This document shows, piece by piece, positions 8,510-19,046 of a stretch of DNA of 64,000 bases. Within the stretch, counting starts at the first letter, position 1; each line of letters opens with the position of its first letter. The stretch is taken from the NCBI RefSeq assembly GCF_019443745.1, contig NZ_CP050948.1, positions 1,736,001-1,800,000 of the forward strand, written 5' to 3'. The notes under the pieces were generated by a model. That model had not been told where the DNA came from. It was given only the letters and a program-made list of their open reading frames with translations, and searched no databases. This DNA is from Iamia sp. SCSIO 61187. GTDB taxonomy: Bacteria; Actinomycetota; Acidimicrobiia; Acidimicrobiales; Iamiaceae. The position numbers were made by a program, and so were the translations under genes.

Positions 8510-9291
8510 GACGGTGGCGGGGGCCCGAAGCCGGCGTCGGCCAGGGCCGCCTGGCCGGCGGCGGAGAGCACGAACTCGATGAACGCGCGCGCCCCGTCGG
8601 GGTCGCCCGCGTCGGCGACGGTCGCGATCGGGTAGGTGGCGACGAGGTCGTCCCCGGTCGCGACCTCGATGCCCTCGACGGCGGCGCCGGCGGCGACGAC
8701 GTCGGTGCGGTAGACGAGGCCGACGTCGACCTCGCCCGCCGCGACCTTGGTCAGCAGGGCCCGGACGTCGGGCTCGTCGGTGTCGACCGACGGCTCGACG
8801 CCGGCGGCGGCGAGCGCCTCGCGGGCCAGGCTGCCGCACGGGACCTCCTCGGCGCAGAGCCCGACGACGAGGTCCTCGGCGGCCAGGTCGTCGAGCCCGT
8901 CGACGGCGCCCGGGTTGCCGGCGGGGACGGCCAGCTCGAGGGCGTTGGTGGCGAAGGGGCGGGGCTCACCGGCGACGGCGTCGGCGGCCACCAGGTCCGC
9001 CATGGTCTCGGTGGCGGCGGTGGCCACGACGTCGGCGGGAGCCCCCTCGGCGATCTGGGTGACCAACCCGGAGCTGGGCCCGAAGGAGAGCTCGACGGTC
9101 GTCCCGGGGTGGGCGTCCTCGAAGGCGGCGCCCAGGTCGGTGAAGACATCGGTGAGCGAGGCGGCGGCGAACACGGTGACGGTGCCCCCGACGTCGCCCG
9201 ACGCCGGGGCGTCGTCATCGCCGCACCCGGCCAGCACCGCCCCGAGGAGGGCGAGGGCGGCGAGCCCCGCAGCCGCCCGCCGGCCGGTCAT
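8506..9291 (-). CDS. modA: Molybdate-binding lipoprotein
   Basis: The 261-residue protein has a lipoprotein signal with cysteine at residue 23 (LLGAVLAGCGDDD). The ModA-type fold begins with VTVFAAASLTDVF and has SSGLVTQIAEGAPADVV and, later, EVDVGLVYRTDV. It is anchored outside the membrane and delivers molybdate to ModB/ModC. The start is ATG 9291, overlapping the stop of the upstream regulator by 4 bp. Confidence 0.93.
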   Translation of the reverse strand: MTGRRAAAGLAALALLGAVLAGCGDDDAPASGDVGGTVTVFAAASLTDVFTDLGAAFEDAHPGTTVELSFGPSSGLVTQIAEGAPADVVATAATETMADLVAADAVAGEPRPFATNALELAVPAGNPGAVDGLDDLAAEDLVVGLCAEEVPCGSLAREALAAAGVEPSVDTDEPDVRALLTKVAAGEVDVGLVYRTDVVAAGAAVEGIEVATGDDLVATYPIATVADAGDPDGARAFIEFVLSAAGQAALADAGFGPPPPS

Positions 9292-9677
9292 CGAGCCAGG
9301 TCGACGAGGACGTCTGTGGCCTTGACGGCGGCGTCGGCCAGGACACCGGGGGCGAGCCCCAGCTCGTCGACGGCCTCGGCGGTGATGAGGGCCACGATGC
9401 GGTGCGGCCCGGCCTGGATCTCGACGGTGGCGGCCACCTCGTCGCGCACGACGCGGGTGACGATGCCGCGGAAGCGGTTGCGGGCCGAGAGGCCCGGTGT
9501 GCCCCGCTGCTCGCCGGCCAGCTCCACGAGGAAGGCGGCCAGGTCGGCCCCGTCGATGGTGCGGTGGCCGCGGGCGTCGCGGGTGGTCGCCAGCCGGCCG
9601 GCGTCGGTCCAGCGGCGGACGGTGTCGGCGCTGACGCCGGCCAGCTCCGCGACCTGGGTTGGCGTGAGCGAGGGCAT
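9288..9677 (-). CDS. HTH-Mop (molbindin) regulator of the mod operon
   Basis: The 129-residue protein joins an excisionase/MerR-like winged helix (residues 1-55, LTPTQVAELAGVSADTVRRW) to a single TOBE/Mop domain (about 62-129, SARNRFRGIVTRVVRDEV, then EIQAGPHRIVALIT). Mop domains bind molybdate, so the protein should sense molybdate and control the operon it heads. It is a compact alternative to E. coli ModE and lacks the LysR-type HTH. The stop overlaps modA by 4 bp. The start is ATG 9677, placed 6 nt after a TAGGAT box, which suggests a leaderless transcript. Confidence 0.85.
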   Translation of the reverse strand: MPSLTPTQVAELAGVSADTVRRWTDAGRLATTRDARGHRTIDGADLAAFLVELAGEQRGTPGLSARNRFRGIVTRVVRDEVAATVEIQAGPHRIVALITAEAVDELGLAPGVLADAAVKATDVLVDLAR

Positions 9678-9683
9678 CGGCGC

Positions 9684-9704
9684 ATCCTACCTCGCATCTG
9701 CGAG
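9684..9704 (-). promoter_or_regulatory. mod operon leaderless promoter with palindromic operator
   Basis: On the minus strand TAGGAT (9689-9684) ends 6 nt before the ATG at 9677, the spacing of actinobacterial leaderless promoters. Directly upstream lies a perfect inverted repeat, CTCGCA-TC-TGCGAG (9691-9704). It occupies the spacer between -10 and -35, a good place for repression by the HTH-Mop protein. Confidence 0.55.
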
Positions 9705-9713
9705 GCGATCGCG

Positions 9714-10736
9714 CTAGGTGGCGAAGTCGGCGATGACGCCCTCGGCCTCGGGGGCGAGCACCACGGTGGCGCCGTCGCCGGCGTCGGAGACCGGGAGCTC
9801 GGTCTGGACGGGGTCGAGCTGGCCCATGTTCCAGGCGAAGACGAGGGCGTCGAACAGCTCCATGTGGTTGTCGATCTTGAGCCCGCCGACGAGGGCGTTG
9901 CCGATGCGGGCCAGGTGCAGCGGGTTGCGGCTGGACCCGGCCTTGCCCAGCACCTCGCGGAGGAAGACCTGCTGGCGCACGATGCGGTCGAGGTCCGACC
10001 CCGACGTCGGCTGGGGCACGCCGTCGATGACCTCCTGGTACTTGCGGCTGCGCACGTAGGCCAGGGCCTGCTCGCCGTCGAGCTCGACGTCGCCGGCCTC
10101 CTGGACGTTGAGGCCCGAGCCCTCGTCGATGGCCGGGGTGGGGAAGTTGATCGTGACCCCGCCGAGGGCGTCGACGAGGTCGGCGAAGCTGACGAAGTTG
10201 ATCTCGATGTAGCGGTCGATGGGGATCCCCACGCTCTCCTGCACCGTGCGGATCAGGTTCACCGGCCCCGAGTTGTAGGCGGCGTTGATCCGGGCCCGCT
10301 CGCCGCCGAGGTCGGGCCGGGGCACCACCAGGTCGCGGGGGATCGACATCAGCCGGGCCGGGCCGTCGCCGGTGCGGAGGATGAGGATCGAGTCGGCCCG
10401 GTTGCCGTCGACGCCCTCGCGGTTGTCGGTCCCGATGAGCAGGTAGTTCGTGCCCCCGTCCGACCCGGCCAGGACGCTGTCGCCGTCCACGTCGACGTCG
10501 ACGCGGTCGATCTCGTCGAACTTGGCGTTGGCGTAGAACCACCCGCCCTCCACCGCCAGCAGCAGGGCGACCACGGCGAGGCCGATCAGTCCCAGCACGA
10601 TGCGGCCCGGGCCTCGGCGGCGCCCGGGTCGGCCGTCGGCGCCGATGACCCGCCGACCGGCGAACAGCGACAGGGTGACGGCCACGGCCACACCGGTCAG
10701 CACCCCCAGCACGAAGAGGATCACCAGTACCGTCAC
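9714..10736 (-). CDS. LytR-CpsA-Psr (LCP) family cell-wall glycopolymer ligase
   Basis: The 340-residue protein has membrane segments near residues 3-24 and 45-67 and an extracytoplasmic LCP domain. Recognisable motifs are NYLLIGTDNRE, RADSILILR, MSIPRDLVV, ARINAAYNSG and the late region GEQALAYVRSRKYQ. The arginines and aspartates in these bind the lipid pyrophosphate. LCP enzymes transfer glycopolymers from a lipid carrier onto peptidoglycan or arabinogalactan-like polymers. The start is GTG 10736, overlapping the FHA gene stop by 4 bp, so the two are coupled. Confidence 0.92.
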   Translation of the reverse strand: MTVLVILFVLGVLTGVAVAVTLSLFAGRRVIGADGRPGRRRGPGRIVLGLIGLAVVALLLAVEGGWFYANAKFDEIDRVDVDVDGDSVLAGSDGGTNYLLIGTDNREGVDGNRADSILILRTGDGPARLMSIPRDLVVPRPDLGGERARINAAYNSGPVNLIRTVQESVGIPIDRYIEINFVSFADLVDALGGVTINFPTPAIDEGSGLNVQEAGDVELDGEQALAYVRSRKYQEVIDGVPQPTSGSDLDRIVRQQVFLREVLGKAGSSRNPLHLARIGNALVGGLKIDNHMELFDALVFAWNMGQLDPVQTELPVSDAGDGATVVLAPEAEGVIADFAT

Positions 10737-11395
10737 GGGGCGATCCTGGTGGCCTCGGGGTCGGACGAGGAGCCGGGCGGGGGTGGCGCCCCGCCCCCCT
10801 CGGAGTACACGACGACGGTGCCGCCGATGCCGATGCGGTCGCCGTCGCGCAGGGGCGCGACCCGGCCGTCGGGGATCCGGTGGCCGTTGAGCTCGGTGCC
10901 GTTGGCCGACCCCTGGTCCTCCACCTCCCAGCCCTCGCGGCCCTTCGACCGGCGCCGCACGACGGCGTGGGCCCGGCTGGCCCGGGTGTCCTTGATGCGG
11001 AGCCGCTGGTCGGCGCCCCGCCCGAGGGTGATGGTCTGGTCCACCAGGTCGACGCCGTCGCTGCCGTCCTCCAGCTCGAGGCGGGGCCGGCCGGCCCCCC
11101 GGGACGGCCGCTTGCCCAGCGACGGCCCGGCAGCCACGGCGGTGGCGCCGGCGGCCGGCGGGGGGGCCGCTCGCGGCGGCGCCGGCCGAGCGGCGGGCTG
11201 GCTGACCCGTATCCCGTGGGCGGCGGGGGAGGAGGGACCGGGGGCCGGGGGCCGGGGCTGCGGGCCCGGGTGCGACCGGGCCGCAGGGGCGCCGACCACC
11301 GGCACGGGCCGGGACCCCCGCCGGGCGCCGTTGATGCCCACGATCGCCAGGGCTCCGACGGCGAAGCCGGCGACGAGGACGAGGAGGTCGAGCAC
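10733..11395 (-). CDS. Membrane-anchored FHA-domain protein
   Basis: The 220-residue product has one N-terminal membrane segment (residues 2-22), a Pro/Ala-rich linker (about 30-110) and a C-terminal FHA domain (about 120-205). The FHA core residues are all present: ITLGRG, RASRAHA and GSANGTELNG. FHA domains bind phosphothreonine, so the protein probably links Ser/Thr kinase signalling to the envelope gene it overlaps (LCP). Start is GTG 11395; TAGCCT ends 6 nt before it, so the transcript is probably leaderless. Confidence 0.85.
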   Translation of the reverse strand: MLDLLVLVAGFAVGALAIVGINGARRGSRPVPVVGAPAARSHPGPQPRPPAPGPSSPAAHGIRVSQPAARPAPPRAAPPPAAGATAVAAGPSLGKRPSRGAGRPRLELEDGSDGVDLVDQTITLGRGADQRLRIKDTRASRAHAVVRRRSKGREGWEVEDQGSANGTELNGHRIPDGRVAPLRDGDRIGIGGTVVVYSEGGGAPPPPGSSSDPEATRIAP

Positions 11396-11401
11396 GGCGC
11401 G

Positions 11402-11407
11402 AGGCTA
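11402..11407 (-). promoter_or_regulatory. Leaderless -10 box for the FHA-LCP operon
   Basis: TAGCCT on the minus strand ends 6 nt before the GTG start at 11395, and no Shine-Dalgarno is present. This matches the TAnnnT-N6-RTG pattern seen at several other starts in the window. No clear -35 is visible. Confidence 0.45.
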
Positions 11408-11529
11408 CTGACGCGACCCCCGGCGATCGGTCACCCGGGAGGGGGCGCCCACCCCTCCGGCCCCCGGCCTGGTGCGCCGACGGTCAGGGGCAGGCACGCA
11501 CCGTCGGGTGGGTCGGCGCACCCCGGTCC

Positions 11530-12957
11530 TCAGGCGGGGGCGAAGCGGACGGTGCGGGTCGCCAGGTCGGCCTCGACCAGGCGGACGGTGGTGCGCTCAC
11601 CCAGCGGCGGCCGGCCGTCGCAGCGGGCCCGGACGGCCGGGTCGTCGAGCACCACCGTGCAGCGGTCCCGCTCGCCATCGTGCTCGACCACGGCGGCGTC
11701 GAAGGTCTCGCCCACGCGGTCGGCCAGGAGCCAGGCCTCGACGTGGTCGACGGCGGCCCGCTCGACGGACCGGGACCGCCGGCCGCTGTCGGCCAGCAGG
11801 TCGGGGAGCAGGGGCAGGGCGTCGCGCACCCAGCCGGGCACCTCGCGCCCGGCGCTCACGGCCAGGCACACCTCGGTGGCGAAGCGGTCGCCCAGCCGCC
11901 GGATCGGGGCGGTGACGTGGGCGTAGGGCGCACCGACGCCGGCGTGGCCGGGGGCCGCGGGGACGGCCCCGTCGAACGGCTTGTAGCCGGCGCCCCGGAG
12001 GAGCTCGGCGGCCAGGTCGAGGAACGCTGCGGCCCGGGGCTGGCGGGCGTCGAGGGCGGCCAGGACCTCGCCCGGCCGCGCCCCGCCGGGCCAGTCGACG
12101 CCCAGCGCCGGCGCCCCGGCGCGCAGCCTCCGGACCGTGCGCTCGTCGGGCTCGGGCAGGGTGCGGAGCAGGCCGACGCCGGCGTCGAGCATCAGCCCGG
12201 CGGCGGCCATCCCCGTCAGCAGCGACACCTGGGCGTTCCACGTCTCGACCGGCAACGGGGCCCGGAGCTCGATCGTCCACGACCCGTCCTCCCGCTGCAC
12301 CACCTCCTGGCTGGGCAGGCCCAGCTCGATGGCGCCCTCCCGCCGGGCCCGGGCCACCCGGGCGGCGCCCAGGTCGGGCAGGGCCCGGGCCGCCTCGGGG
12401 GCGTCGCCGGCGTCGAGGGCGGCCTGGAGGTCGACGTAGGCGTGGCGGCTCCGGGTCCGCACGGTGGCCCGCTCGACGGAGACGTCGACCTGCTCGCCGT
12501 CACCGTCGACCTCGATCCGCCACAGCACGGCGGGCCGGTCGACCCCGGGCAGCAGGCTGGCAGTGCCCTCGCTCAGCACCGGCGGGTGCAGGGGGACGCG
12601 CCCGTCGGGCAGGTACAGCGTCTCGCCCCGTCGTCGGGCCTCGACGTCGACGGGGTCGCCGGCGGCGACGAAGGCGGCCAGGTCGGCGATGGCGTAGTGG
12701 ACGATCCAGCCACCCGCCCGCTCGCCGGCGTCTCCCCCCGGTCGGGGCGCGAGGTGGAGGGCCTGGTCGAGGTCCATGGCGCCCGGCGGGTCGACGGTCA
12801 CGAACGGGATGTCGGTGGCGTCGCGCCGCTCGGACCCGAGGGTGTCGGCGGCCCGGGCGGCGGCCGCCTCGACCTCGGGCGGGAAGCCGGTGGGCAGCTC
12901 GAGGTCCCGCCACACGGGGGCGAGGTCGAGGTCGGTGTGGAGGGGCCGGCGACGCAC
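11530..12957 (-). CDS. RNB-domain exoribonuclease (RNase II/R family), short form
   Basis: The 475-residue protein contains the RNB catalytic domain. It has VTVDPPGAMDLDQAL (about residues 54-67), where the conserved aspartates bind Mg2+, then HYAIADLAAFV, and ETLYLPDGRVPLHPPVLSEG. The C-terminal region APYAHVTAPIRRLGDRF is the RNB active-site end. Full RNase II/R proteins have cold-shock and S1 domains on both sides. Here the cold-shock domains are missing and only a short S1-like tail remains. It degrades RNA 3' to 5' in the cytosol. Only 33 bp separate its start from the divergent GNAT fusion gene. Confidence 0.88.
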   Translation of the reverse strand: MRRRPLHTDLDLAPVWRDLELPTGFPPEVEAAAARAADTLGSERRDATDIPFVTVDPPGAMDLDQALHLAPRPGGDAGERAGGWIVHYAIADLAAFVAAGDPVDVEARRRGETLYLPDGRVPLHPPVLSEGTASLLPGVDRPAVLWRIEVDGDGEQVDVSVERATVRTRSRHAYVDLQAALDAGDAPEAARALPDLGAARVARARREGAIELGLPSQEVVQREDGSWTIELRAPLPVETWNAQVSLLTGMAAAGLMLDAGVGLLRTLPEPDERTVRRLRAGAPALGVDWPGGARPGEVLAALDARQPRAAAFLDLAAELLRGAGYKPFDGAVPAAPGHAGVGAPYAHVTAPIRRLGDRFATEVCLAVSAGREVPGWVRDALPLLPDLLADSGRRSRSVERAAVDHVEAWLLADRVGETFDAAVVEHDGERDRCTVVLDDPAVRARCDGRPPLGERTTVRLVEADLATRTVRFAPA

Positions 12958-12977
12958 GACGACTGTCTACCGGTCGG

Positions 12978-12983
12978 TACCCT
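12978..12983 (+). promoter_or_regulatory. Leaderless -10 box for the GNAT/acyl-CoA ligase gene
   Basis: TACCCT ends 7 nt before the GTG at 12991, and no ribosome binding site is seen. The intergenic region is only 33 bp, so the divergent RNB promoter must overlap this one. Confidence 0.5.
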
Positions 12984-12990
12984 CTCCGGT

Positions 12991-15690
<2,700 letters not shown>

Positions 15691-15702
15691 CGCGCCGGTC
15701 AG

Positions 15703-15735
15703 GGCCACGGATGGTGCCAGGCACCATCCGTGGCC
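15703..15735. terminator. Perfect 33-bp palindrome between convergent genes
   Basis: GGCCACGGATGGTGCC and GGCACCATCCGTGGCC form a perfect 16-bp inverted repeat around a single A at 15719. It lies 13 bp after the ligase fusion gene and before the end of the minus-strand peptidase gene, so a bidirectional terminator is likely. Confidence 0.6.
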
Positions 15736-15842
15736 GGGTCGCGCTCATCGGAACGACCTCCGTCGCCCTCCTCGGTCCTGTTCGCGCCAGGCGACATCGG
15801 TGTCCGGCAGCGGTGTCAGAACGGCGATGCTGGCCCGGGTCG

Positions 15843-17156
15843 CTAGTTGCCGTTGACGGACCAGTGCCAGGACTCCGACGGCAGGTTGTACATGCCGTAG
15901 GAGGAGGCGTTGCCGCTGAGCCAGCGGAAGCAGGCCGAGCTGCGGCTGCAGTTCGAGAAGTCGATGGCCAGGCCCAGCTCGTGCTGCGAGGAGCCCGGCT
16001 TCGCCGTGGGCGGGCTGCACTGCGAGGAGGGCATCTCCCAGATGGCGTAGTAGCTCGAGCCGCAGTTCTGGCGGCGGAGCTCGATCTGGCGGGAGGGGTC
16101 GCGGTAGCCGCCACCCGAGAGCGAGACGCCGGAGGCGGCGGCGGCGTTGACCATGGCCGTGACCTGGCTGGCGATCTGGCAGTTCACGGTGATGCCGGCG
16201 GCGTTGCAGAGCGACACGCCGTTGCCGCTGCCGACGGGGCCGCCGCTGGGCGGCGCGCTGGCCGGCGGGGGGTTGGCGGCGGGGGGATCGGCGACGGGAC
16301 CGTCGCTCTCGCGGCCGTCGTCGCTGTAGGCGGGACCGGACGGCTGGGCGGCGGCGGCCGCGGCTGCGGCGGCGGCGTCCTCGCGGCGCTGGGCCTCCTG
16401 CTGCTGCCAGAGGAGGATGGCCCGGGCCTCGGCCTGCTCGCGGAGGATCTCGGCCGACAGATCGGCCTCCTGCTGGCCGAGCTCGAGGGCCCGCGCCGTC
16501 TCGTTGTCGATGCGCTCCTCGACCTGGGCGGCGAAGGCGGCCTGCTGGTCGCGGGCGGTCTCGACGCTGGCGAGGCGCTCCTCGACCTCGGCCCGGCGGG
16601 CGGCGGCCCGCTCCTCGGCGGCCTCGGCCTCGCGGCGCTGCACCCGCAGGTCGGCCTGGGCGGCGCGGACCTGGTCGACGAGGTCGTCGTCCTCGGCCGA
16701 GCGCACGTCGAGGATGGCCCGGCGCTTCACCATGTCGGTGGCGTTGTCGGCGTCGAGCACGGCGACCGAGCCGGCCCCGCCGTCGGACGCGGTGTAGGAC
16801 TCGACCATCTGCTCGCGGAGGCGCTCCTCCAGCTCGGCCAGGTGGGCCTCGGCGTCCTCGATGCCCTCCTGGGCCCGGGCCTGGGCGGCCTCGGCCTCGG
16901 CGACCTCGCGCTCGGCGCTGGCCAGGGCGGCCTCCTCGGCCGCGACCTGCTCCTCGAGGTCGGCGATGGCCGCCATGACCTCGGACTGCTCGGCCTCGAG
17001 GGCGTCCACGTTGGCGGCGGCGGCGGCCTGCTCCTGGCGGACCCGCTCGCGCTCGCGCTCGGCGTCGGTTTCGGCGCCGACGCTGGTGGGGAGCAGCAGC
17101 GCGGCGATGATCGCGACCGAGATCGTGAGGACGATCGGCAGGCGGCGCGTGGGCAC
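15843..17156 (-). CDS. Secreted coiled-coil D,D-carboxypeptidase (VanY/M15-like)
   Basis: The 437-residue product (from GTG 17156) has a signal peptide (residues 1-28), then a long Ala/Glu/Arg-rich coiled coil (about 30-265) like the N-terminal part of NlpC/P60 and FtsX-linked hydrolases. A Pro-rich linker and a C-terminal VanY-type peptidase domain follow. The zinc motif SQHELGLAIDF and the later ESWHWS (second histidine) are both present. It trims peptidoglycan stem peptides outside the cell. GTG 17156 has GGAG 9 nt upstream and places the signal peptide first. ATG 17231 (462 aa) is the alternative, but it lies only 3 nt after a -10 box. Divergent genes are absent; the methyltransferase is upstream on the same strand. 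Confidence 0.86.
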   Translation of the reverse strand: MPTRRLPIVLTISVAIIAALLLPTSVGAETDAERERERVRQEQAAAAANVDALEAEQSEVMAAIADLEEQVAAEEAALASAEREVAEAEAAQARAQEGIEDAEAHLAELEERLREQMVESYTASDGGAGSVAVLDADNATDMVKRRAILDVRSAEDDDLVDQVRAAQADLRVQRREAEAAEERAAARRAEVEERLASVETARDQQAAFAAQVEERIDNETARALELGQQEADLSAEILREQAEARAILLWQQQEAQRREDAAAAAAAAAAQPSGPAYSDDGRESDGPVADPPAANPPPASAPPSGGPVGSGNGVSLCNAAGITVNCQIASQVTAMVNAAAASGVSLSGGGYRDPSRQIELRRQNCGSSYYAIWEMPSSQCSPPTAKPGSSQHELGLAIDFSNCSRSSACFRWLSGNASSYGMYNLPSESWHWSVNGN

Positions 17157-17234
17157 AGGCGGTGTCTCCGGGTCGATGGGGGTGGGATGGGGGAAGTGGT
17201 GCAGGCCGGGCCCAGGGGGCGTAGCGGTCATCAG

Positions 17235-17262
17235 ACTGTAACAAACTTCATCGTCGCCACAA
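17235..17262 (-). promoter_or_regulatory. Promoter of the D,D-carboxypeptidase gene
   Basis: On the minus strand TTGTGG (17262-17257) and TACAGT (17240-17235) are separated by 16 bp in the most AT-rich stretch of the area. Transcription would start near 17230, leaving a leader of about 70 nt before the GTG at 17156, which has a good ribosome binding site. Confidence 0.5.
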
Positions 17263-17344
17263 GTTCCCCTGCCGCAAAGGCTGCCACCGGGTGGCACCCG
17301 CCACGCGGATGGGCACGGCCCCGCGAAACCACCCGTCTGGGGGA

Positions 17345-18151
17345 TCAGGGCTCGGCGAAGGTCGCGACGGTGTAGGCCAGCGGCAGCTCGATCCCGTCGG
17401 GCCCCTCGGTGCCGAGCTCGGCGAAGAGGGCGACGACCTCGGCCCGGGCCGGGGCCCACCCGTCGCCGAGGGCCTGGCGCAGCACGATGACCGGCGCCGC
17501 GTTCTCCTCGCAGACGGCCATGGCCGCGTCGGCGGACGGGACCCGCCAGGTGATGGTGCGCTCGGCGAAGGCCAGGGCGTCGGGGTCGATGGCGAAGATG
17601 CCGGGCAGCAGCTCGGCCCGGCCCCAGTCCCGGGGGGACGGGCCAGCCGGGGGGAGGTCGGGCACGTGGCTGCGCAGGGTCTCGGTCATCAGGTCGAAGA
17701 GGCCCCCGATGGCCCAGGCGGTCACGCCGACGGTGCCGCCCGGCCGGCAGGCCCGGCGCAGCTCGCCGGCCACCCGCTGCTGGTCGGTGGCGAAGATGGC
17801 GCCGAAGCTGGACAGGACGCGGTCGAAGCCGTCGTCGTCCACGGGCAGGTCGGCCATGTCCGCCTCGTGCCAGGTCACCCGGTCGGCGAGGCCCGAGGCC
17901 TCGGCCCGGCGGGCGGCCTCCTCCAGGAGGGGCGGCGTCAGGTCGACACCGGTGACGTGGCGGGCCCCCGCTCGGGCGGCGGCGAGGGTGGTGTTGCCGG
18001 TGCCGCAGGCGACGTCGAGGACGTCGAGGCCCTCGACGCCGACGGTGGCCACCAGGTCCTGCCCGGCGGCGGCGAAGACGTCGCCCATGGTGGCGTAGCT
18101 GCCGCGCGACCACATCTGGCGGGTGGCGTCGAGGGGGTCGGTGTCGGTCAT
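17345..18151 (-). CDS. Class I SAM-dependent methyltransferase
   Basis: The 268-residue protein has the SAM-binding motif LDVLDVACGTGNTTLAAA (about residues 42-59), then GVDLTPPLLEEA and a C-terminal half typical of small-molecule methyltransferases (UbiE/Coq5-like). The substrate is unknown. The start is ATG 18151, overlapping the stop of the upstream ABC ATPase gene by 4 bp, so it belongs to that transcript although no functional link is obvious. A much longer frame reaching 19567 only reads across the ABC gene. Confidence 0.82.
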   Translation of the reverse strand: MTDTDPLDATRQMWSRGSYATMGDVFAAAGQDLVATVGVEGLDVLDVACGTGNTTLAAARAGARHVTGVDLTPPLLEEAARRAEASGLADRVTWHEADMADLPVDDDGFDRVLSSFGAIFATDQQRVAGELRRACRPGGTVGVTAWAIGGLFDLMTETLRSHVPDLPPAGPSPRDWGRAELLPGIFAIDPDALAFAERTITWRVPSADAAMAVCEENAAPVIVLRQALGDGWAPARAEVVALFAELGTEGPDGIELPLAYTVATFAEP

Positions 18152-18954
18152 GGCTCTCCTCGGCCCGGGCCGCTCCGGGGGCCCGGGCGGTCGTCGTGGT
18201 CGTGGTGGTGGTGGTGGGGGTCGTCGAGCAGGAGCACGTTGTCGCCCATGGTGACGAGGCGCCCGCCGTAGGCGTCGCCCAGCCCGCTCTCGGTCAGGAC
18301 CTCGTCGGGCGGGCCCACGCCGACGACCCGCCCGGCCAGCAGGACGACGAGGTCGGCCCGCCGGGCGTCGGCCAGGTCGTGGGTCGAGGTGACGACGGTG
18401 CGCCCGGCGTCGCGCTCGGCCTCGACGGCGGCGTCGATGAGCGTGTGGGAGACGGCGTCGAGGGCCGTCACCGGCTCGTCGAGCAGGACGAGGTCGGCCT
18501 CCTGGGCCAGCCCCTGGGCGACGAGCACGCGCTGGCGCTGTCCCCCCGAGAGCTCGGACAGCTGGCGCCGCCGGAGGTCGCCCACGGCCAGCCGGTCGAG
18601 GGCGGTGTCGATGGCGGCGCGGTCGACCCGGGTCAGCCGGCCCAGGACGCCCCCGTGGGGGTAGCGGGCCATGGCCACCGCCTCGCCCACGGTGAGGGGG
18701 AGGGACCGGTCGACGTCGGTGGTCTGCAGCACCAGGCTCACACCCCCACGTCGTCTGGCCGCCGCCACCTCCAGCGTGCCGGACCGCGGGGCGAGCAGCC
18801 CGGCCATGGCGCGCAGCAGCGACGACTTGCCCGACCCGTTGGGCCCGATCAGGGCGACGGTGCGGCCCTCGGGGATCGAGAAGGTGGCGTCGGCCAGGGC
18901 GACGCGGGTGCCGTAGGCGAGGGTGAGGTCGGTGGCGGTGACGGCGGCGGGCAT
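18148..18954 (-). CDS. Zinc/manganese-type ABC transporter ATP-binding protein
   Basis: The 268-residue ATPase has Walker A GPNGSGKS (about residues 37-44), signature LSGGQRQRVLVAQGLAQ, Walker B LVLLDEPVTALD and the switch histidine in STHDL. A histidine/aspartate-rich tail (HHHHHDHDD, about 248-256) is typical of proteins handling zinc. It should energise the permease encoded on the opposite strand at 20042; the binding protein is at 19047. The ATPase and the other two subunits are therefore divergent around a shared operator. Confidence 0.88.
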   Translation of the reverse strand: MPAAVTATDLTLAYGTRVALADATFSIPEGRTVALIGPNGSGKSSLLRAMAGLLAPRSGTLEVAAARRRGGVSLVLQTTDVDRSLPLTVGEAVAMARYPHGGVLGRLTRVDRAAIDTALDRLAVGDLRRRQLSELSGGQRQRVLVAQGLAQEADLVLLDEPVTALDAVSHTLIDAAVEAERDAGRTVVTSTHDLADARRADLVVLLAGRVVGVGPPDEVLTESGLGDAYGGRLVTMGDNVLLLDDPHHHHHDHDDRPGPRSGPGRGEP

Positions 18955-18963
18955 GGCCGGCCG

Positions 18964-18969
18964 ACCCTA
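18964..18969 (-). promoter_or_regulatory. -10 box of the metal ABC ATPase gene
   Basis: TAGGGT on the minus strand lies 9 nt before ATG 18954. It places the start of transcription at or just before the start codon and leaves the metal operator (18992-19004) at about the -35 region of this promoter too. Confidence 0.4.
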
Positions 18970-18982
18970 CCCCGCCCGCCGC

Positions 18983-19012
18983 TTGCGGAATGAGAACCGT
19001 TCTCGGTAGCGT
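18983..19012 (+). promoter_or_regulatory. Metal-uptake promoter with Zur-like operator in the spacer
   Basis: TTGCGG (18983-18988) and TAGCGT (19007-19012) are 18 bp apart. The perfect dyad GAGAAC-C-GTTCTC (18992-19004) fills the spacer. It resembles Fur/Zur family boxes (TGA-rich dyad around a short centre) and is ideally placed to block polymerase. The divergent ATPase promoter is also covered. Confidence 0.6.
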
Positions 19013-19046
19013 CGGTCGCTCCAGCGCCCACCTCCCCCTCGGATCC

